Assembly (NCBI GenBank): GCA_027605045.1
Contig: JAQFWX010000001.1
Span: forward strand, 2,790,001-2,854,000
Source of the DNA: Phallus indusiatus
Taxonomy: Eukaryota > Basidiomycota > Agaricomycetes > Phallales > Phallaceae
Direction: 5' to 3'
Length of the DNA: 64,000 nt
This document shows positions 12,281 to 24,208 of this stretch, in pieces. Under the pieces are notes generated by a model that made no database searches, had not been told where the DNA came from, and saw nothing but the letters and a program-made list of their open reading frames with translations. A program made the translations under genes and the position numbers. How positions within the stretch are numbered: the first letter of the stretch is position 1; each line of letters begins with the position of its first letter.

Positions 12281-13322
12281 AGCGGAACCAGAGTTGCCTG
12301 GAGCATAAAAAAAATTTTATAAGTTCAATTGACTATTGCTATCAGGCGTTAAATAAATCGTCTTTTCATTCTGCGCAACTAGGTTTATCATAAATTGAGG
12401 GCCGAAAGAGACAGATGTGGGCAGACTAGGTCCACCACGTCCGATTCCGGCATACGGACTTTTGACTGGGCCTGAGGGTCCATCCCATCACATGTTGCCT
12501 GATTCTATGATAAATAGCTTAGCCGCGAACTCGCTAGGCATAGGACTCCAAGTCTGACAAATTCGAAGTTTTCTCACGAATTTGAAACCCAAGTCTACCA
12601 TTGTACCATGGCTCACCTCAGAAGCTAAATACATAATCATCATTACCAAGATTTGCAGCTTCGCATTGTAGTTGAGACAGCTTCATGAATTAAGGGGTCA
12701 TGAAGCTCATCATGTCCCCAATGAGATGTTGTTTTATGATATAATTTTGAAGTAAATCGTTTGTGTCTCTATGGATCCGGAAACAAGGGTCAATTGCAGC
12801 CGGTACTTATCAGTTGATATCTCCTTGAAGCGATCCAGCGAGTCCGGCCAGCTTCAAGTTCTGTGGCATGCTTGATCATTGAGATCAGGGTTTGCTGTCA
12901 AAAGAATTATCAGTATCTTCGTAGCTTATCTTATTGAATAATCCATTGAAGAGGGTGTTCATGAAATAAATTTCGGCAGCCGTTCTCAGCCTCTTGGTTG
13001 TGTATTTGTTCCGTCTGGACAACGGTAAAGGGGCAAGAACCATACTACTTCTTTCCCATGAGATGGTAAAATAAATACACAACCATCAGCGTCGTAAACA
13101 ACCCGTTTTTCCATACAACCATCATTGTTGTTCCATAAGCTATGTGGAACTCGAAACAGAGTTGACTCAGTTGAGTTACGGTTTAGATATTGGCTGGCAG
13201 CGGGATTCGTGAATAAAAGGCCTGTTCAGGATAAATTCAATTATGTGTAAGAACATACATTTATTGACCCACATCTCAAAGCTAACTCCCAATTCCCGCA
13301 CTACTGTACTTTAACTCCAAAA

Positions 13323-15045
13323 ATGGACGATAGTATTGGCAATACTACTGCTATTAGTGTGGAAATTGCAGAAATAATTCAGATAATATATGTTAAGTAA
13401 GTTTCCATCTGATTATTTGATATTAAATTGGTAATAAGGTGTTAGTTATGTCGCACTGCTTGTAAATTGTGCCTGTTTAAGTACGTTATCCCGCTTTGAA
13501 CAAGCTATTACTAAATAGCCGAGTTGGAAAATACGATTCTAGGTCTGGTTATTTATACTACAATGTTGGCTATACCGCAAGAAATCAGATATATGTGGCT
13601 ATCGCCAAAACCTTTCAGCATTCCAAACTTGCTTTATGCTTTTGCAAGATATGCGAATATTCTCACTCAGGCATTTGATTTCTATATAAGCTTTTTGCCA
13701 GTAAGCACGATTGTCCTGGAGTGTCCCAACAAGCAGTGCCCATCATTTTTTCTTTATAGTCAGGAAGGTAAGACATGAGTATCTTTGCGAAGGGTACTAA
13801 TTTAGAAAGTACGAAGTTTGTGTAATATCCTGGATTTTGCAGGGGGCATTGCTAGCCTCTTGGGATATGTCGGTGTTCAAGGTTGGAGTAGTATATAGCC
13901 TATGAACACCCCTGAAAATATTTGTTCAGGCTTGTTGGTCACTCGAGCATACGCATTGTGTCTAGGAAACAAGGTCGTGATTGTAATTTTGTTGGCGTTA
14001 TTTGGCGGGGGAGGGCTTGCTGTGCACATTTATAGTAGGTGTCTCTCTGATAAAATACACCAAGGAGTTTTCAAGCCCTCTGCAGTATTGGTAGTATCGG
14101 CAGTGGCGGGAGTATGTCAAAGGTATGGGATTAATACACTCATAAGGCATCCGAAATTTTGTCCTCAACGTATTTCTACTAGCCCTATACGTAGGTCTAA
14201 ATCAACATTAATTGTTACTTGTAAATATAAATACATACGCCTTCATCGAAGCATTTTTAGTGGCTCTGATGGGAAATATTTGTACTGCCTTAACTGACCT
14301 TGTTGTTTCTGGCATTTGCTTGTGGAAGGTCTGGGATACATGGAAGTTAAAGCGTGAAACTAGCATTCAAAGTCGCAATGATCTTGTTTCGGTGATACTC
14401 AAACAAAGTATGTTCCAATCGCATCGTTAACCGAGTCGTGTTCACACTATATTGAATTAGCTGTGTCAAGATTTAGGTGAATCCACAAAAAAATAATTTT
14501 CATGACTAATTTTTTTCCTTCTTCAAAGCTTCGTGATTATTTCTACCATTCCTCTCATAATTATTGATCAAGTAAGAACAATCCAGAGCCTGATTGTATT
14601 TTTTCTACTAGTAGAAGCTGACCTTTGAATACAATTACAGTTCAATAATGTTGTAAGTACATTTCGTACGCGAAATAAGCTATCGAGTCAATGATTATGT
14701 GCTTGATTAGGATGCGATCAATATCACAGGCGGTATTCAGCAAAGGTATAATTAATTCTGTTTATAAATCAATCTTATTATTTACCTTCAACTCTGAGTC
14801 TTTCAAACATTTTACTTGCCGATTTCACTCTGGATCTTCGTCAAAAAAATTTTGCGACAATTCAAGCAACCGATATATCATTACCTACTATTCAAATCCG
14901 AAGCGTGGCAAATTATCTACACCAATCTATCCTTGTGGAAATGGGCGATCACGAAACGTCAGCGCATGCAAGGGTTGAAGATAACGATCTTTCGACGCGG
15001 TCTCCAGACGTTGGAACCAGACTTGGATTTGAAGAATCAGCTTAG
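13323..15045 (+). CDS. DUF6533-family multi-pass membrane protein, paralog C (intact)
   Basis: All 14 exons join in frame from ATG 13323 to TAG 15045. The DUF6533 signature in exon 3 reads LVIYTTMLAIPQEIRYMW and is followed by an ARY motif. The 4-nt microexon GAAG follows a TCAG acceptor (about 13766-13769), the 8-nt exon is CCCTATAC, the 16-nt exon ends in TTTAG, and the 12-nt exon is TTCAATAATGTT. Hydrophobic helices correspond to GLLVTRAYALC, VVIVILLALFGGGGL, and the helix before LWKVWDTWKLKRE. The C-terminal exon keeps ILLADFTLDLRQ and ends in an acidic tail. Unlike other units there is no GH16 remnant behind it. Its 3' flank runs into unique sequence with a LINE insertion. The function of the family is unknown. 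Confidence 0.82.
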
Positions 15046-15241
15046 TACGCTTCAAATTTGGCACACAATGGGTACCGCGTACCACCCGTGATGTCAGAGT
15101 ATACGGATTTTTAGACCTTAACATATTTGTAACGGATGTATTTGAAAGTTGCGATATTTATTTTTACTGCGATGATTTATCCTTGGTTTTATAACGGAAC
15201 GAAAAGAGTGAAGTCAAGAGTCTGGTCCATGTCCAACAATT

Positions 15242-15254
15242 ATTTACGATTAGT
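15242..15254. repeat. Target-site duplication, left copy (LINE insertion 1)
   Basis: ATTTACGATTAGT at 15242-15254 is repeated exactly at 16751-16763, flanking the truncated LINE. The length suits target-primed reverse transcription. Confidence 0.85.
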
Positions 15255-16750
15255 GTGTGTGTGTGTGTGTGTGGTTCTGTGAGTCCCTGAGGGCTTTGCC
15301 CTATGTTTCGGGACTTTGACTTGTGGAGATGGCCGGATCTCGTCATTTCGTATACGCGCTCGCTCTTTCATCGTGTAGTGAGGTGTCGTGGGGACCTGTG
15401 TTCCCACCGTTCATCTTCGCTTCCCTCCTCCTTCTCCTCTTCCTCTTTGTTTGGCTCGAGGTATGTCCAAATTTCCGTGTGTGGCCTTAAATCGTCCGGT
15501 GTTGTTGATGTACTCGAATAGGACCTTTGCTGCCCTCCGGTTACTGAGGAGTCGGCTCTTCGTGATTGTGTGCCGTCTGAAGTACCGTTGTACTTTCTCC
15601 CGGTGTTTGTCGTACCTTGGGCATCTGCACAGGAAGTGCGCAGTCGTTTCCGTCTCCATCTCGCAGGCCGGGCATGTAGGTGTGTCCGATGTTCCGATCT
15701 TGTGTAAGTGTCCATTCAATTGTGCATGCCCTGTGCGTAACTGCATCAGTACTGAAATATTTTTTCTCGGCCACTTAGCAGTCATTCTTAGAAACGCCGG
15801 TCCAGGCAGCGTCCCATCTATTTCTTTCATTTTTGGGTATCGAGGTGAGCTTTGCCATTTCTCTGCTGCCTGTTTTTTCAATGCTGCATCTATTGCCTGC
15901 CGCGCTGCTGATCTGCTGATCGGCATATCGTGCAGGTGCTTCAGGTGTTCGCAGTTCCAATCACCTTCCGTGATTGCTTTTGCGGCCTCTTTGTCCGCTT
16001 CTTCATTGCCTGTTATTTCTTCATGCCCCGGCACCCACACTATGCTGACTCTTTTCCCCTGTTTTTTGTTAAGGTCATCTATTTCGGCTTGGATGCGCTG
16101 CACCAGGTGTTGCCCTGGGCGTGCCCTCTGTTTTTCTGTCGCCCTTATCGCTGCTTGGTTGTCCAGCATGATATAGACCTGGTTAGTCCACTTTATTGTT
16201 CGCGCTATGTCCAATGCCAGCAGGATCCCGGTTAATTCTGCTTCATAAACAGTGTGCTTCGTACCTGGCCCCAGGTACTTCCTTCTGACATGCCTCCTCC
16301 CATTCGCTGTGGTATACTGCAGCTGCCCCTATTTTGCCGTCGCGTCCAGACCCGTCAGAGTATACTATGTGGTAGCCCCTGTAAGTGTCCATTAGCTGTT
16401 TGGCCGTACCTCTGTCTGGTGCGATCTCTAGCTTATGTCTTTTTTCCCATTTTGGTCCCCAGGTGTAGGGCTTTATGCGCTCGTATTCCCCTGCTTCTGC
16501 TCCTACCATGCGCATTACTTCATGTAGGGAGCTCCTGTGCCTGGCAACATATCTTTTAGCTGCGCCGTTTACCTGTTTGTGCAAGATATGTGTCTTTGGT
16601 AGGGTGGTCAGTCTCGTTCCTGCATTTCGCACGAGTTTTTCTACCGTCAGGGTGAAAGGTAAGATGTTTGCATGCGCATCTAAGACATCCGTTGCCGTGG
16701 ATCTCATCGCCCCTGTTATTAGAATGGCTGCCTCTCTTTGTACCCTTGCC
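15255..16750 (-). mobile_element. 5'-truncated non-LTR retrotransposon (LINE) with RNase H
   Basis: The insertion runs on the minus strand. Its 3' end (15255 onward) is a (CA)n tract on the element strand. Its 5' end stops abruptly at 16750 inside the reverse-transcriptase thumb region. Perfect 13-bp target-site duplications flank it. The gene content is the RT C-terminal part, an RNase H domain, and a Cys/His knuckle. Truncation means the copy cannot move by itself. A shorter 3' fragment of the same family is at 28629-28959. Confidence 0.88.
15411..16750 (-). pseudogene. LINE polyprotein remnant: RT tail, RNase H, zinc knuckle
   Basis: The first part (from 16750) shows the RT tail motif ILITGAMRSTATDVLDAH, then LTTLPKTHILHKQ. 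RNase H follows with YSDGSG (Asp), TVYEAELTGIL (Glu), IMLDNQAAIRAT (Asp) and VPGHEEITGNEEAD (final Asp), so all acidic active-site positions are present. The reading frame shifts near 16240, between CQKEVPG and GPGTKHTVYEAE, which breaks the protein. Near the C-terminus a C-x2-C...H...C knuckle (CPACEMETETTAHFLCRC) precedes a basic tail. The antisense frames over this stretch are shadows. Confidence 0.85.
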
Positions 16751-16763
16751 ATTTACGATTAGT
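16751..16763. repeat. Target-site duplication, right copy (LINE insertion 1)
   Basis: Exact copy of ATTTACGATTAGT at 15242-15254. Removing 15255-16763 restores a continuous pre-insertion sequence. Confidence 0.85.
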
Positions 16764-16854
16764 TTCGCTCCAAATACGTATAATACACGCTCAGCTTAAG
16801 TATATTCACGTTTCTTCTTCGATTTTAGGTAGATGGTCATATTAGTAAAGTAAC

Positions 16855-17120
16855 ATAATTGTACCGATTTCAGTTTGTAGCAGCTGTGTGATTATAGGGA
16901 AATTGGTGAGTTTCTCCAATAAGTCCACCGGAACCTGCGCGTCCTCTATGACACTGATGAATGCAAGACCTCGCGTGTGGGCCGGGCTGGCACCTGGCAG
17001 CACGATTATCTGAGAAACGCACAAAGACAACGAGGATGAAGGAGGTACATAATATATTCAAAAGATATTTCCACTTACCAGGTCCGTGGGTAGATGCATC
17101 TAATACATCTTCCCGATACT
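16855..17120 (-). other. Unidentified two-exon coding-like fragment
   Basis: On the minus strand an ATG at about 17101 reads MHLPTDL. It is interrupted by a well-formed 69-nt intron (GTAAGT...TTTCTCAG) and continues as IIVLPGASPAHTRGLAF, then EDAQVPVDLLEKLTNFP, to a stop near 16840. Joining gives an uninterrupted short protein end. I do not recognise the family. It occurs once in the window, in unique sequence between the LINE and the second segmental duplication, and may be a fragment of a host gene. Confidence 0.3.
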
Positions 17121-17129
17121 CGTTCACAT

Positions 17130-20100
17130 TGCATTAAGGCTTCCTACATCTCCAATATAACTGGAGTTACTTCCAGCCACTACATCATTGCGCGGGCTCA
17201 TAGAAACGACATGAACGCTTTTGGAATCCAAACGTGTCCCCGACACAGATGCGGTAGCTCTCCAGAGTGAAGGAGAAATAGATGGCTGGCGTGGATTCAA
17301 AAGCCCTTGCCCTCATAGTAGGTCATCCGCCAAGACTGACACCTGGGATGGACCAGGGATCCAAGCAATCGGCCTGCCTGCGAACACGCACTGAAGGTTG
17401 ACTAGCACTGACTTTGCACACCTTTGCACACCCACATGCCGGGAGAAGGAAGCTGATATGGTGGGATTTCGAAGAGTAGCGGCTAAGCTACCGATAATGA
17501 CATTCACCTCCGTAGCCCAATCCGCTTGCAAGCTTTTTCCAGAAGATACATTGGGTGTAACTGCTGCTGCTGTACGGACCTTGAGCGACCGAGCTCGAAG
17601 CAAAGATATTACCGTTTGAGTCCGTCCTGGATCAACCAGATATCACTGTTACTGCTACAGGTGTGAGAAAGTCTGAAAGCAAGAAATAGGAGCGCACTGT
17701 CGCTGCTTTCGAACTCGAGCAGAATTCTGGAGAAGTTGGTGAGACAAGAGGACTTTGCGAGCGGACCCGTGTTGAGTTTGGTGACAACGTCAACTTTATC
17801 TGCTCTCATTCCTTCATGATTGCGCTTGCACTTGACTCTGCGTGAAACGAGTAATCTCTCTCGGATAGAGCTTCGGACTCGTTGAAAGCCAGAAAAGGAT
17901 GGAAAAAAAGTATTCAGACTCCGACGATGACCAATCAAGTCGCCTGTCGCCCTGCTCAAAGTTGTTGTCCTCATGTTCTCCATTCACCGTTACGATCTCG
18001 GAGAAGACCTGAGAGGATGTCATTCGGCGCATTCACCACTATTCAGGAATCAGTATACCGGATGAGATATCTCATTTGTCACTCTATAAAAAAGCTTGAG
18101 ATCTATGACTCATGTCATTTAGCAGATGCTTCCTCTCTGATGCAGACCCACGTGCGGCGACATTATACGAGAAAACGCCGAACGATTAATCAATGGCGGC
18201 GTAGATAGCACCGAAACAGAAATATACTATTAGCAGAGGGCAATGGGGCGATTGAATTGTCCTCCAGTCCTTTTCATCAGTTTTAGTCAGCAGTCTGTTT
18301 AATTTCAGGCAAAAGTTGCACAGGATTTGGTTTGGATAGTGCATAGTAATATCAAATTCGCGCCGACTGCGATTTCAGCGCTGCGCCCATAGGTCATCAC
18401 GCCGCTTGCTGAAGTTGCTGTATATGACCTCGTTTCGCGTTTTTTTCTTGCTGTTTTATAATTCACTGTCCTTAATCATTATTTATGTTTAGGTTTCCTG
18501 ATCTCCGAGTCGTTGACGTCTACTTTCTCGCCTTTCTGATTCCGGGTGCGTCACTGGTAAGTACCTCTTTAGATTAATCGTGCTGGTACTGAAGCCGCGC
18601 AATTATAACTTCTTTGTTTTGAAATATCCAAAGATCTTTCAATCAGCATAAGACCTAGCTTTGCATAAGTGAGTTTGGATCTTGCCCCAGATGACCTGGG
18701 GCGTCCGATTGAATTCTGCCGATAGCTGTGTTTTTCTGGTTTCTGGCGAACATTAATAATTCTGGACAAACTAAAGGCAACGACCATAATAATTGTTTCG
18801 AAACAACGACGACGGAAAGCCTATTGGTGAAAGGACTGATCGGGCTGATGTCGATACTTGAGGCTCACCAAATTGAAAACATTAAGGCGAAGTGAGACGT
18901 TTGTCTTCAAAATCATCTCAACAAGAAATTGTGGCCAAGCAAAGTTGAGTTTTGAAATGATTTATTTGCTAAACGATACAGCTTGCATTGGAATCGCCGT
19001 ATCACCCATTTGGAATTGATCAACCTGGTGCGATTGACAGTTTGAAAATTGAACCGACTACTAGGTTTGTTCGAGAAGTACACTGTCAGTTTCCATAGAA
19101 AAGTCGTGGAGCTTCCAGCAGTCATATCTGATGCCAAGCTGATCTATGATCAACAGAGAAATAATTGATAGCGCTATGGCACTCAGGCTGTTCCAATGAT
19201 ACCAAACGTGTGGTTTTCATGTGAGACGCTGTGAAGGGGAGGGTCCAAAGAAATGGACAATTTTGAGTCATTTGATGATTGATACTGGGGCAACTTGACA
19301 ATAAACATCCACCGTCTCATTTTTATATGCATGGGTTTTACCGTCTCACTCTCGCCGCACAGCTCATAACCCAGAACAATCCCTCAATCCCTCAATTCAC
19401 CCGTATCATTACACTTCGGACTTCGAAAATGAACAACAACTCTTTCAATAATGTCACGGGCATCTCAGACATAATTCAAACGACATATACTGTGTGGGTT
19501 CTTATCTCAAAAATTTGTTATTCAATTGACTCTAAGCATTAGTTATGTCCTGACACTGGTAAATTGTGCCACTCTAGGTATGTTTTTCTCATTTATTTCA
19601 TGAACGCTCAAGTACTGAGAATAATGCATTAGCACTTCTCGTGTATACTACAGTATTGTCGATATCACAAGAAATCGTACATATATGGCTATCACCAAAA
19701 CGTTTTAGCATTCCAATTTTGCTTTATGTTTTTTCGAGATATGCAACACTTGTTGATCGAGTGGCTACCTTTTGGTTAAACTTTGTGCCAGTAAGCAAAA
19801 CCATTTCCAGCGGCGAAGACTGACAAGCAGAGTTAATGACTCTTTTTTCTTGTAGATAGGAAGGTGAGATAGCATCAGATTCGCTATGAGAATCAAAATT
19901 CAAAAGTACAAACAAAGTTTGTGCAATGTTCTGTTCTATATAGAAGATGTCGTAACCATTCTGGGATACGTCGGTGTTCAGGGTTAGTGTGTAGCATCAC
20001 CATATAATTTGTGAACTAATACTTTTGAACAATTTGTTTAGGATTGTTGATCGTCCGAGCATACTCATTGTGTCAAGGAAACAAGGTGGTGACTGGGATT

Positions 20101-21440
20101 TTAGCCTTAATTTTTTTCGGAGGACTTGGTACATTTATTTATGGTAAGAATTTATATTACGGCGAAAAATATTAGTGACATACCAACCATCATATATCCA
20201 GATGTTGTAGTACTATCTCGTGGATGTTCGGTCACTAGGTGAAACAGTGGAATCATCAAGTTATGTTGAATCTTTTCTCATTAAATAAAAAAAAATGTTT
20301 TAGCCCTTTCTGTAAGTCTGTATAAATCTTACGCGTTATTATTACTAGGGCTAAACTCCAATACGATTTAATCGAAGTACCTCTACTGACCTCGATCGAG
20401 AATATTTGCGTTATCTTGACAGATCTAATTGTCTTTTCCGTTTGATTATGGAAGGTCTGGGATACATGGAAATTAAAGCGTGAAGCGGGCATTCAGAATC
20501 GCAATGACCTTGTTTCAGTGCTACTCAACCAACGTATGTTTCAATTGCATCATCAAGCAAATTGAGCTCACACATTGAACTAGTTGTGTCGAGGTTTTGG
20601 TGAGTTTGCTGTATGGCATTGGAAAATATCTAGATATGGCTGAAATATTTCAAGTTTCGTGATTATTTTTACCTCCACTCTTCTCATTGTCAATCAGGTA
20701 AAAAAACTCCGATTTTGATCATATTTTCCCCCTAATTGACTTGTGAATGCAGTTTAAGGATTATGTGAGCACACATGTCTTGATTAAAATGCCAAACCTT
20801 CCATGTTTCAATCAATTTCAGGCTGCAATCAGTATCATGGGCACCATTCAACAAAGGTATGTAGTCATGTCTGTCTTTCATCCCAATATCGTTGTTTATC
20901 TTCAATTCCAAGCCTTTCGGCCATTTTACTCGCCGACTTCACAATGGATCTTCGTCAACGAAATTCCGCAGCAATTCGAGCCGCGAATATAACTCTCCCT
21001 ACTATTCAAATCCAAAACGTGGCGAATTATATACATCGATCTATCCTTGTGGAAATGGGGAACAATGAAACACCGGTACAAAATGGAAGCGTTGAAGGTG
21101 ATGGCGATATTTCAATTGGATCTATCCCGGACGTCGAGATTAGACGCGAAGAGAGCGAGTCGGTTTAGTATGGGCATAAAATGTGAGATCAAAGGAACAG
21201 ACTTGAATTATATAACTGTTCAAACTAAGTTTATGTAATTACACCGTGATCATCTTGTTGTGCAAGTTCAAAAAATATCCTAATGTATTGTGTCAAACGA
21301 GGGTTACAAATTTTTGATATAAAAATAAAAGTTGGCAATGTCTGATTACAGCTAGTACGAGTGCTTTTATACATATATACATAGCCATATGCAAATCTGA
21401 TCAAATCAATACAGCTCATAACAACGAAGCGAGTGTAACA
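17130..21440 (+). repeat. Segmental duplication, copy 2 (contains DUF6533 pseudogene D)
   Basis: Second copy of 950-5340 in the same orientation. It includes the degenerate upstream block (17130-19420), gene D, and the shared 3' flank with the TTGTGTCAAACGAGGGTTAC stretch (about 5190 and 21285). It is slightly shorter than copy 1 because of small deletions. Confidence 0.85.
19429..21168 (+). pseudogene. DUF6533 paralog D, inactivated by one nonsense codon
   Basis: Sister of gene A in the segmental duplication. All exon boundaries are conserved, including the GAAG microexon after a GATAG acceptor (about 19859-19862), the 8-nt CCCTTTCT exon and the 12-nt TTTAAGGATTAT exon. The only disabling change I see is in exon 9. 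The conserved Cys codon TGC before LWKVW is TGA at 20443-20445, truncating the protein inside a transmembrane helix. The C-terminal exon to TAG 21168 is otherwise well preserved, so inactivation is probably recent, or the stop is read through or polymorphic. Confidence 0.78.
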
Positions 21441-22510
21441 CTTGATTGAGCTACATAACGGGGCGCTTGATTTAGAATAGCGGTAGCAGCTTGGTCGGTC
21501 TGGTAAATCTCGACGGATCTATAATGCACGGCAGCCTGAGGTCTTCGCATGGTGGTATATAAAAGATAAGTTCCTATGGACTGAAAGCCCGTCAATATAA
21601 CATCCGGAGTTGGTATGGTTGACAAGCAACTTACCGATCGCTGGCGATGTGGTGCTATCATCGCTACCTCACTGTACGAATGATAGACTCGTTTTATTGA
21701 CGAATTGACATTGCCAAACCAAATGACCTTACCTCGAAGAACCAGATTTCAATTTGCGCATTCCGTGACGAACATTTATCCGTCGTTTGGAGCGGGATCC
21801 GTCACAGATGCATTTTGCCTGTTGTCAGAGAAAATGATGCCTTGATTGTCGTATCTGTCGCAAAGCAGTCGAGCGAGATGACGTGTCCGGTGAGCATGGC
21901 AGATTCGTCAAGACTGGCACCCATGTATGAGATAAGTATCAGGATGGACCACATGAAAGAACGAGCGTACCCAGTATGTGTAGAGATACTTGATTGGTAT
22001 GGACGAGGTTGTCGTTCTGGAATGTGTCGACTTCTGCATTAGCAACCGCACGCCTGACTCCGCCACGCGATACACTACAATGATTCAGAAGCTCCTCCTG
22101 GCTCGTATTCTTTCTTGAAAATGGGACGTACCTGCGTTTAGACGAAGCGTGTAACATAAACAGTCTTCACATGCGATTGTAACGCTGGGATGGATGGCGA
22201 AAGTACCCGCATGTCGCTGAACGAGATTTGGGCTACGTTACAGTCGTGTTTCCAGAGCTGTTAACGAGAATGAGCTTATCTGCTACTCAGATTTCGATGG
22301 ATTAGCCTTAAAACATTGTATAATATATGGCGACGGACCAGTACGAGCGTGGTTGGACACAGTAACGTTGTGGCTACTTGGAGGAAATCGGTGCAATGTA
22401 GCAATACGCTGGGCTGAAGAAATAGGTTCAATACAGCAAGGACATCACGTATGGCATAAATATGAGGGTCATTCAACTCACCTTCAGATATTTTATTTGA
22501 CGTCAAAAAA
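21420..22510 (-). pseudogene. GH16 pseudogene (unit D)
   Basis: Minus-strand pieces match unit A: NAEVDTFQNDNL then QVSLH (about 21980-22060), the downstream SLDCFAT piece (about 21860), and the SVEIYQTDQAATAIL C-terminal strand (about 21465-21520). The middle segment is single-copy here. The E-V-D-T-F-Q active-site variant is shared with unit A, so the loss of the last Glu predates the segmental duplication. Frames are broken. Confidence 0.62.
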
Positions 22511-22913
22511 ACCCTTTTTAACGGATACTACGAACTGGACGTTGGTAAAGGACAGAACCGAAGCGCGAGTACAATATTCAGACTCCGATAACCAACCTAC
22601 AGCTTGCGAACAACACCATGCATGTCGCTTGTCGTCTGTTCTCCGTAGCGACTCGCAAAACAACACAGTGCCCATATTTTTGACAGGAAATAACTGATCC
22701 ACCTCGAAAACCGGTATTTGACATCAAAACATCAAATGTAAATGGAGATGTTAGTGCACTCACCGCCATTTAGTTGTTTGGTATATCGTGTGAGACGGGT
22801 GAGGTATCTAGTTCATGTCATGTTGAACCGACTAATTATTGTCAAAAAAGTCCCAGATTTAGTGTTCATGTATTAGTCGTCCATGTCGTCGCGACGGGTG
22901 GTAGCCAACTCCC

Positions 22914-22923
22914 GGAACGTTCC
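22914..22923. promoter_or_regulatory. Relic heat-shock element upstream of Hsp20 pseudogene D
   Basis: GGAACGTTCC is a perfect inverted pair of nGAAn units (GAA-2-TTC), the binding unit of heat-shock factor. It sits about 120-150 bp before the Hsp20 remnant, in the block that precedes Hsp20 in every unit. Confidence 0.45.
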
Positions 22924-23039
22924 TCCGGAGCTCTACCAGTGTCGATCAAACTCTCGATCATTTTCAAAACGACGAGCAACTTTATCCACTTAGACACACT
23001 CATCTCGCAACCGTATCTCTCACCTACACATTTTCAATA

Positions 23040-23540
23040 AGCTCAACTACGTTGGTCATACTCTTTGACGACATAGCCTATTCAACTCGGTCACCATACT
23101 CTACTCTCACCCACCGTCACTTGCACCGTTCAACGGCTTCGTTCAATTCCGCCGCCTTAGACTTTTACAAAGTCTCACAACCAGTATATTGTCGGAGCTG
23201 AAGCCTAAAGCTCAAAGGAAACTTTGGGATCAGAATCGCAAATATGAAAACGGGAACAGGAGATCGCTGTCTATGCCATTGAACGGGGGCGGTTGTCGCT
23301 ATTAATGGGAACGGAGACGCGTCAGCGCTACGCTTCATGACCCGAAGAATGCCTCCTGCTATCACTCCCAGTTCACGAAACCCTTTAACCTCTTCGCTTC
23401 AGCATTCAGAAGGTATGTCCGTTATCCCATTCTGCTACCTTAACATACTTATTCCTACGCTATTTGTTGGTCACTCAATACGTACAGGCCTTCTCGCGCC
23501 GTCAGTGCCCCCAAGAATCAACACAACATTGTGAGACGGT
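23040..23540 (+). pseudogene. Hsp20 pseudogene (unit D)
   Basis: Begins with the LVILFDDIAY-like N-terminal piece (about 23058-23090) shared with other copies and continues through heavily shifted alpha-crystallin text. A GTATGT intron donor lies near 23412. The tail after the intron (CTTCTCGCGCCGTCAGTGCC, about 23492) matches the strand before the DGI turn of copy F. No frame is usable. Confidence 0.5.
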
Positions 23541-23544
23541 AGAC

Positions 23545-24205
23545 GGTATGTATTCCAATTCCGTGTATCCCAGTGCATAGTCAGGTAAGTAGCTCCTAGC
23601 TGTGCCCGGTGGAGCCTGGGGCCGGCTATTGGGACGTTTGCACTGGAAGCGGAGCTACTTGCTGACCGCGGTCGGTGACAGTCACCATCAGGATCGACAT
23701 CGACACCGACATCGCCCATCAATCCTGTTAACCCTGGGTGGCCACATAAACTTCTCAATTCTCCTGATGCACGCTGTAAGTCTTTGCCTCAACGGGCTAC
23801 GGGGTTTTTAACCTGGCAGTCAAACCTACCAATCCATTCCATACTTGTTCAGACTCGACATTTTTTTAAGCCTTTCAGAAATGCTACGATTCCGAGTCTG
23901 TCATTTCTCACTAGCAGCAAAATTTTCTACAAATCCCATATGTTTTAAGTTGTGTCAAGATAAAGCTGTGCAAGAATCACGACCCCAATTGAGTCGAACC
24001 TGAGGTGGAGATGAACCTGATGAAATTAATTTTAGGTTATGAAACTTTCACAGTCATGCAGTCACGACTGACGGAAGGAAATGTGGACAGCCACTTTTGC
24101 CTTAATTTAGTTCTCCATAAAAAGTACACCGTGTTCGTCCAACTAAGCCCGAGAGCTAAATTACCCGTCAATCCACCTCCGCACTATTGCACTCCTGCCT
24201 TTTAA
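23545..24205. other. Upstream flank of DUF6533 paralog E, no gene
   Basis: I see no gene. The stretch has a run of GACATCGACACCGACATCG imperfect repeats (about 23690-23715). It ends in the unit-type leader before ATG 24209 (ATTGCACTCCTGCCTTT), similar to the leaders of the other paralogs. Confidence 0.4.
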
Positions 24206-24208
24206 AAA

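Larger units (their letters stand above)
9922..12477. mobile_element. Putative DNA transposon or non-autonomous element with 24-bp terminal inverted repeats
   Basis: The left end (9922-9945, CCTGAGGCCCAGTCAAAAGT...) and right end (12454-12477) are inverted copies with one mismatch in 24. They enclose about 2.5 kb that is absent from the other array units, between remnant B and the normal upstream flank of gene C. I see no transposase. The only notable frame is a short hydrophobic one on the minus strand (12005-12280). I could not identify a convincing target-site duplication, so superfamily is open. Shorter inverted repeats and a G-rich minisatellite lie inside. Confidence 0.55.

Noticed and set aside
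13496..13678. Alternative frame over DUF6533 exon 3 beginning with MNKLLLNS
   Set aside because: It is a shadow of the true exon 3 frame, which has the DUF6533 signature; similar shadows occur over the same exon in other paralogs.
15259..15273. GT microsatellite as an independent simple repeat
   Set aside because: It is the (CA)n 3' end of the minus-strand LINE, the same as at 28629.
15388..16176. A 262-codon plus-strand open frame
   Set aside because: It is antisense to the LINE RNase H gene, whose minus-strand frame has all expected motifs.
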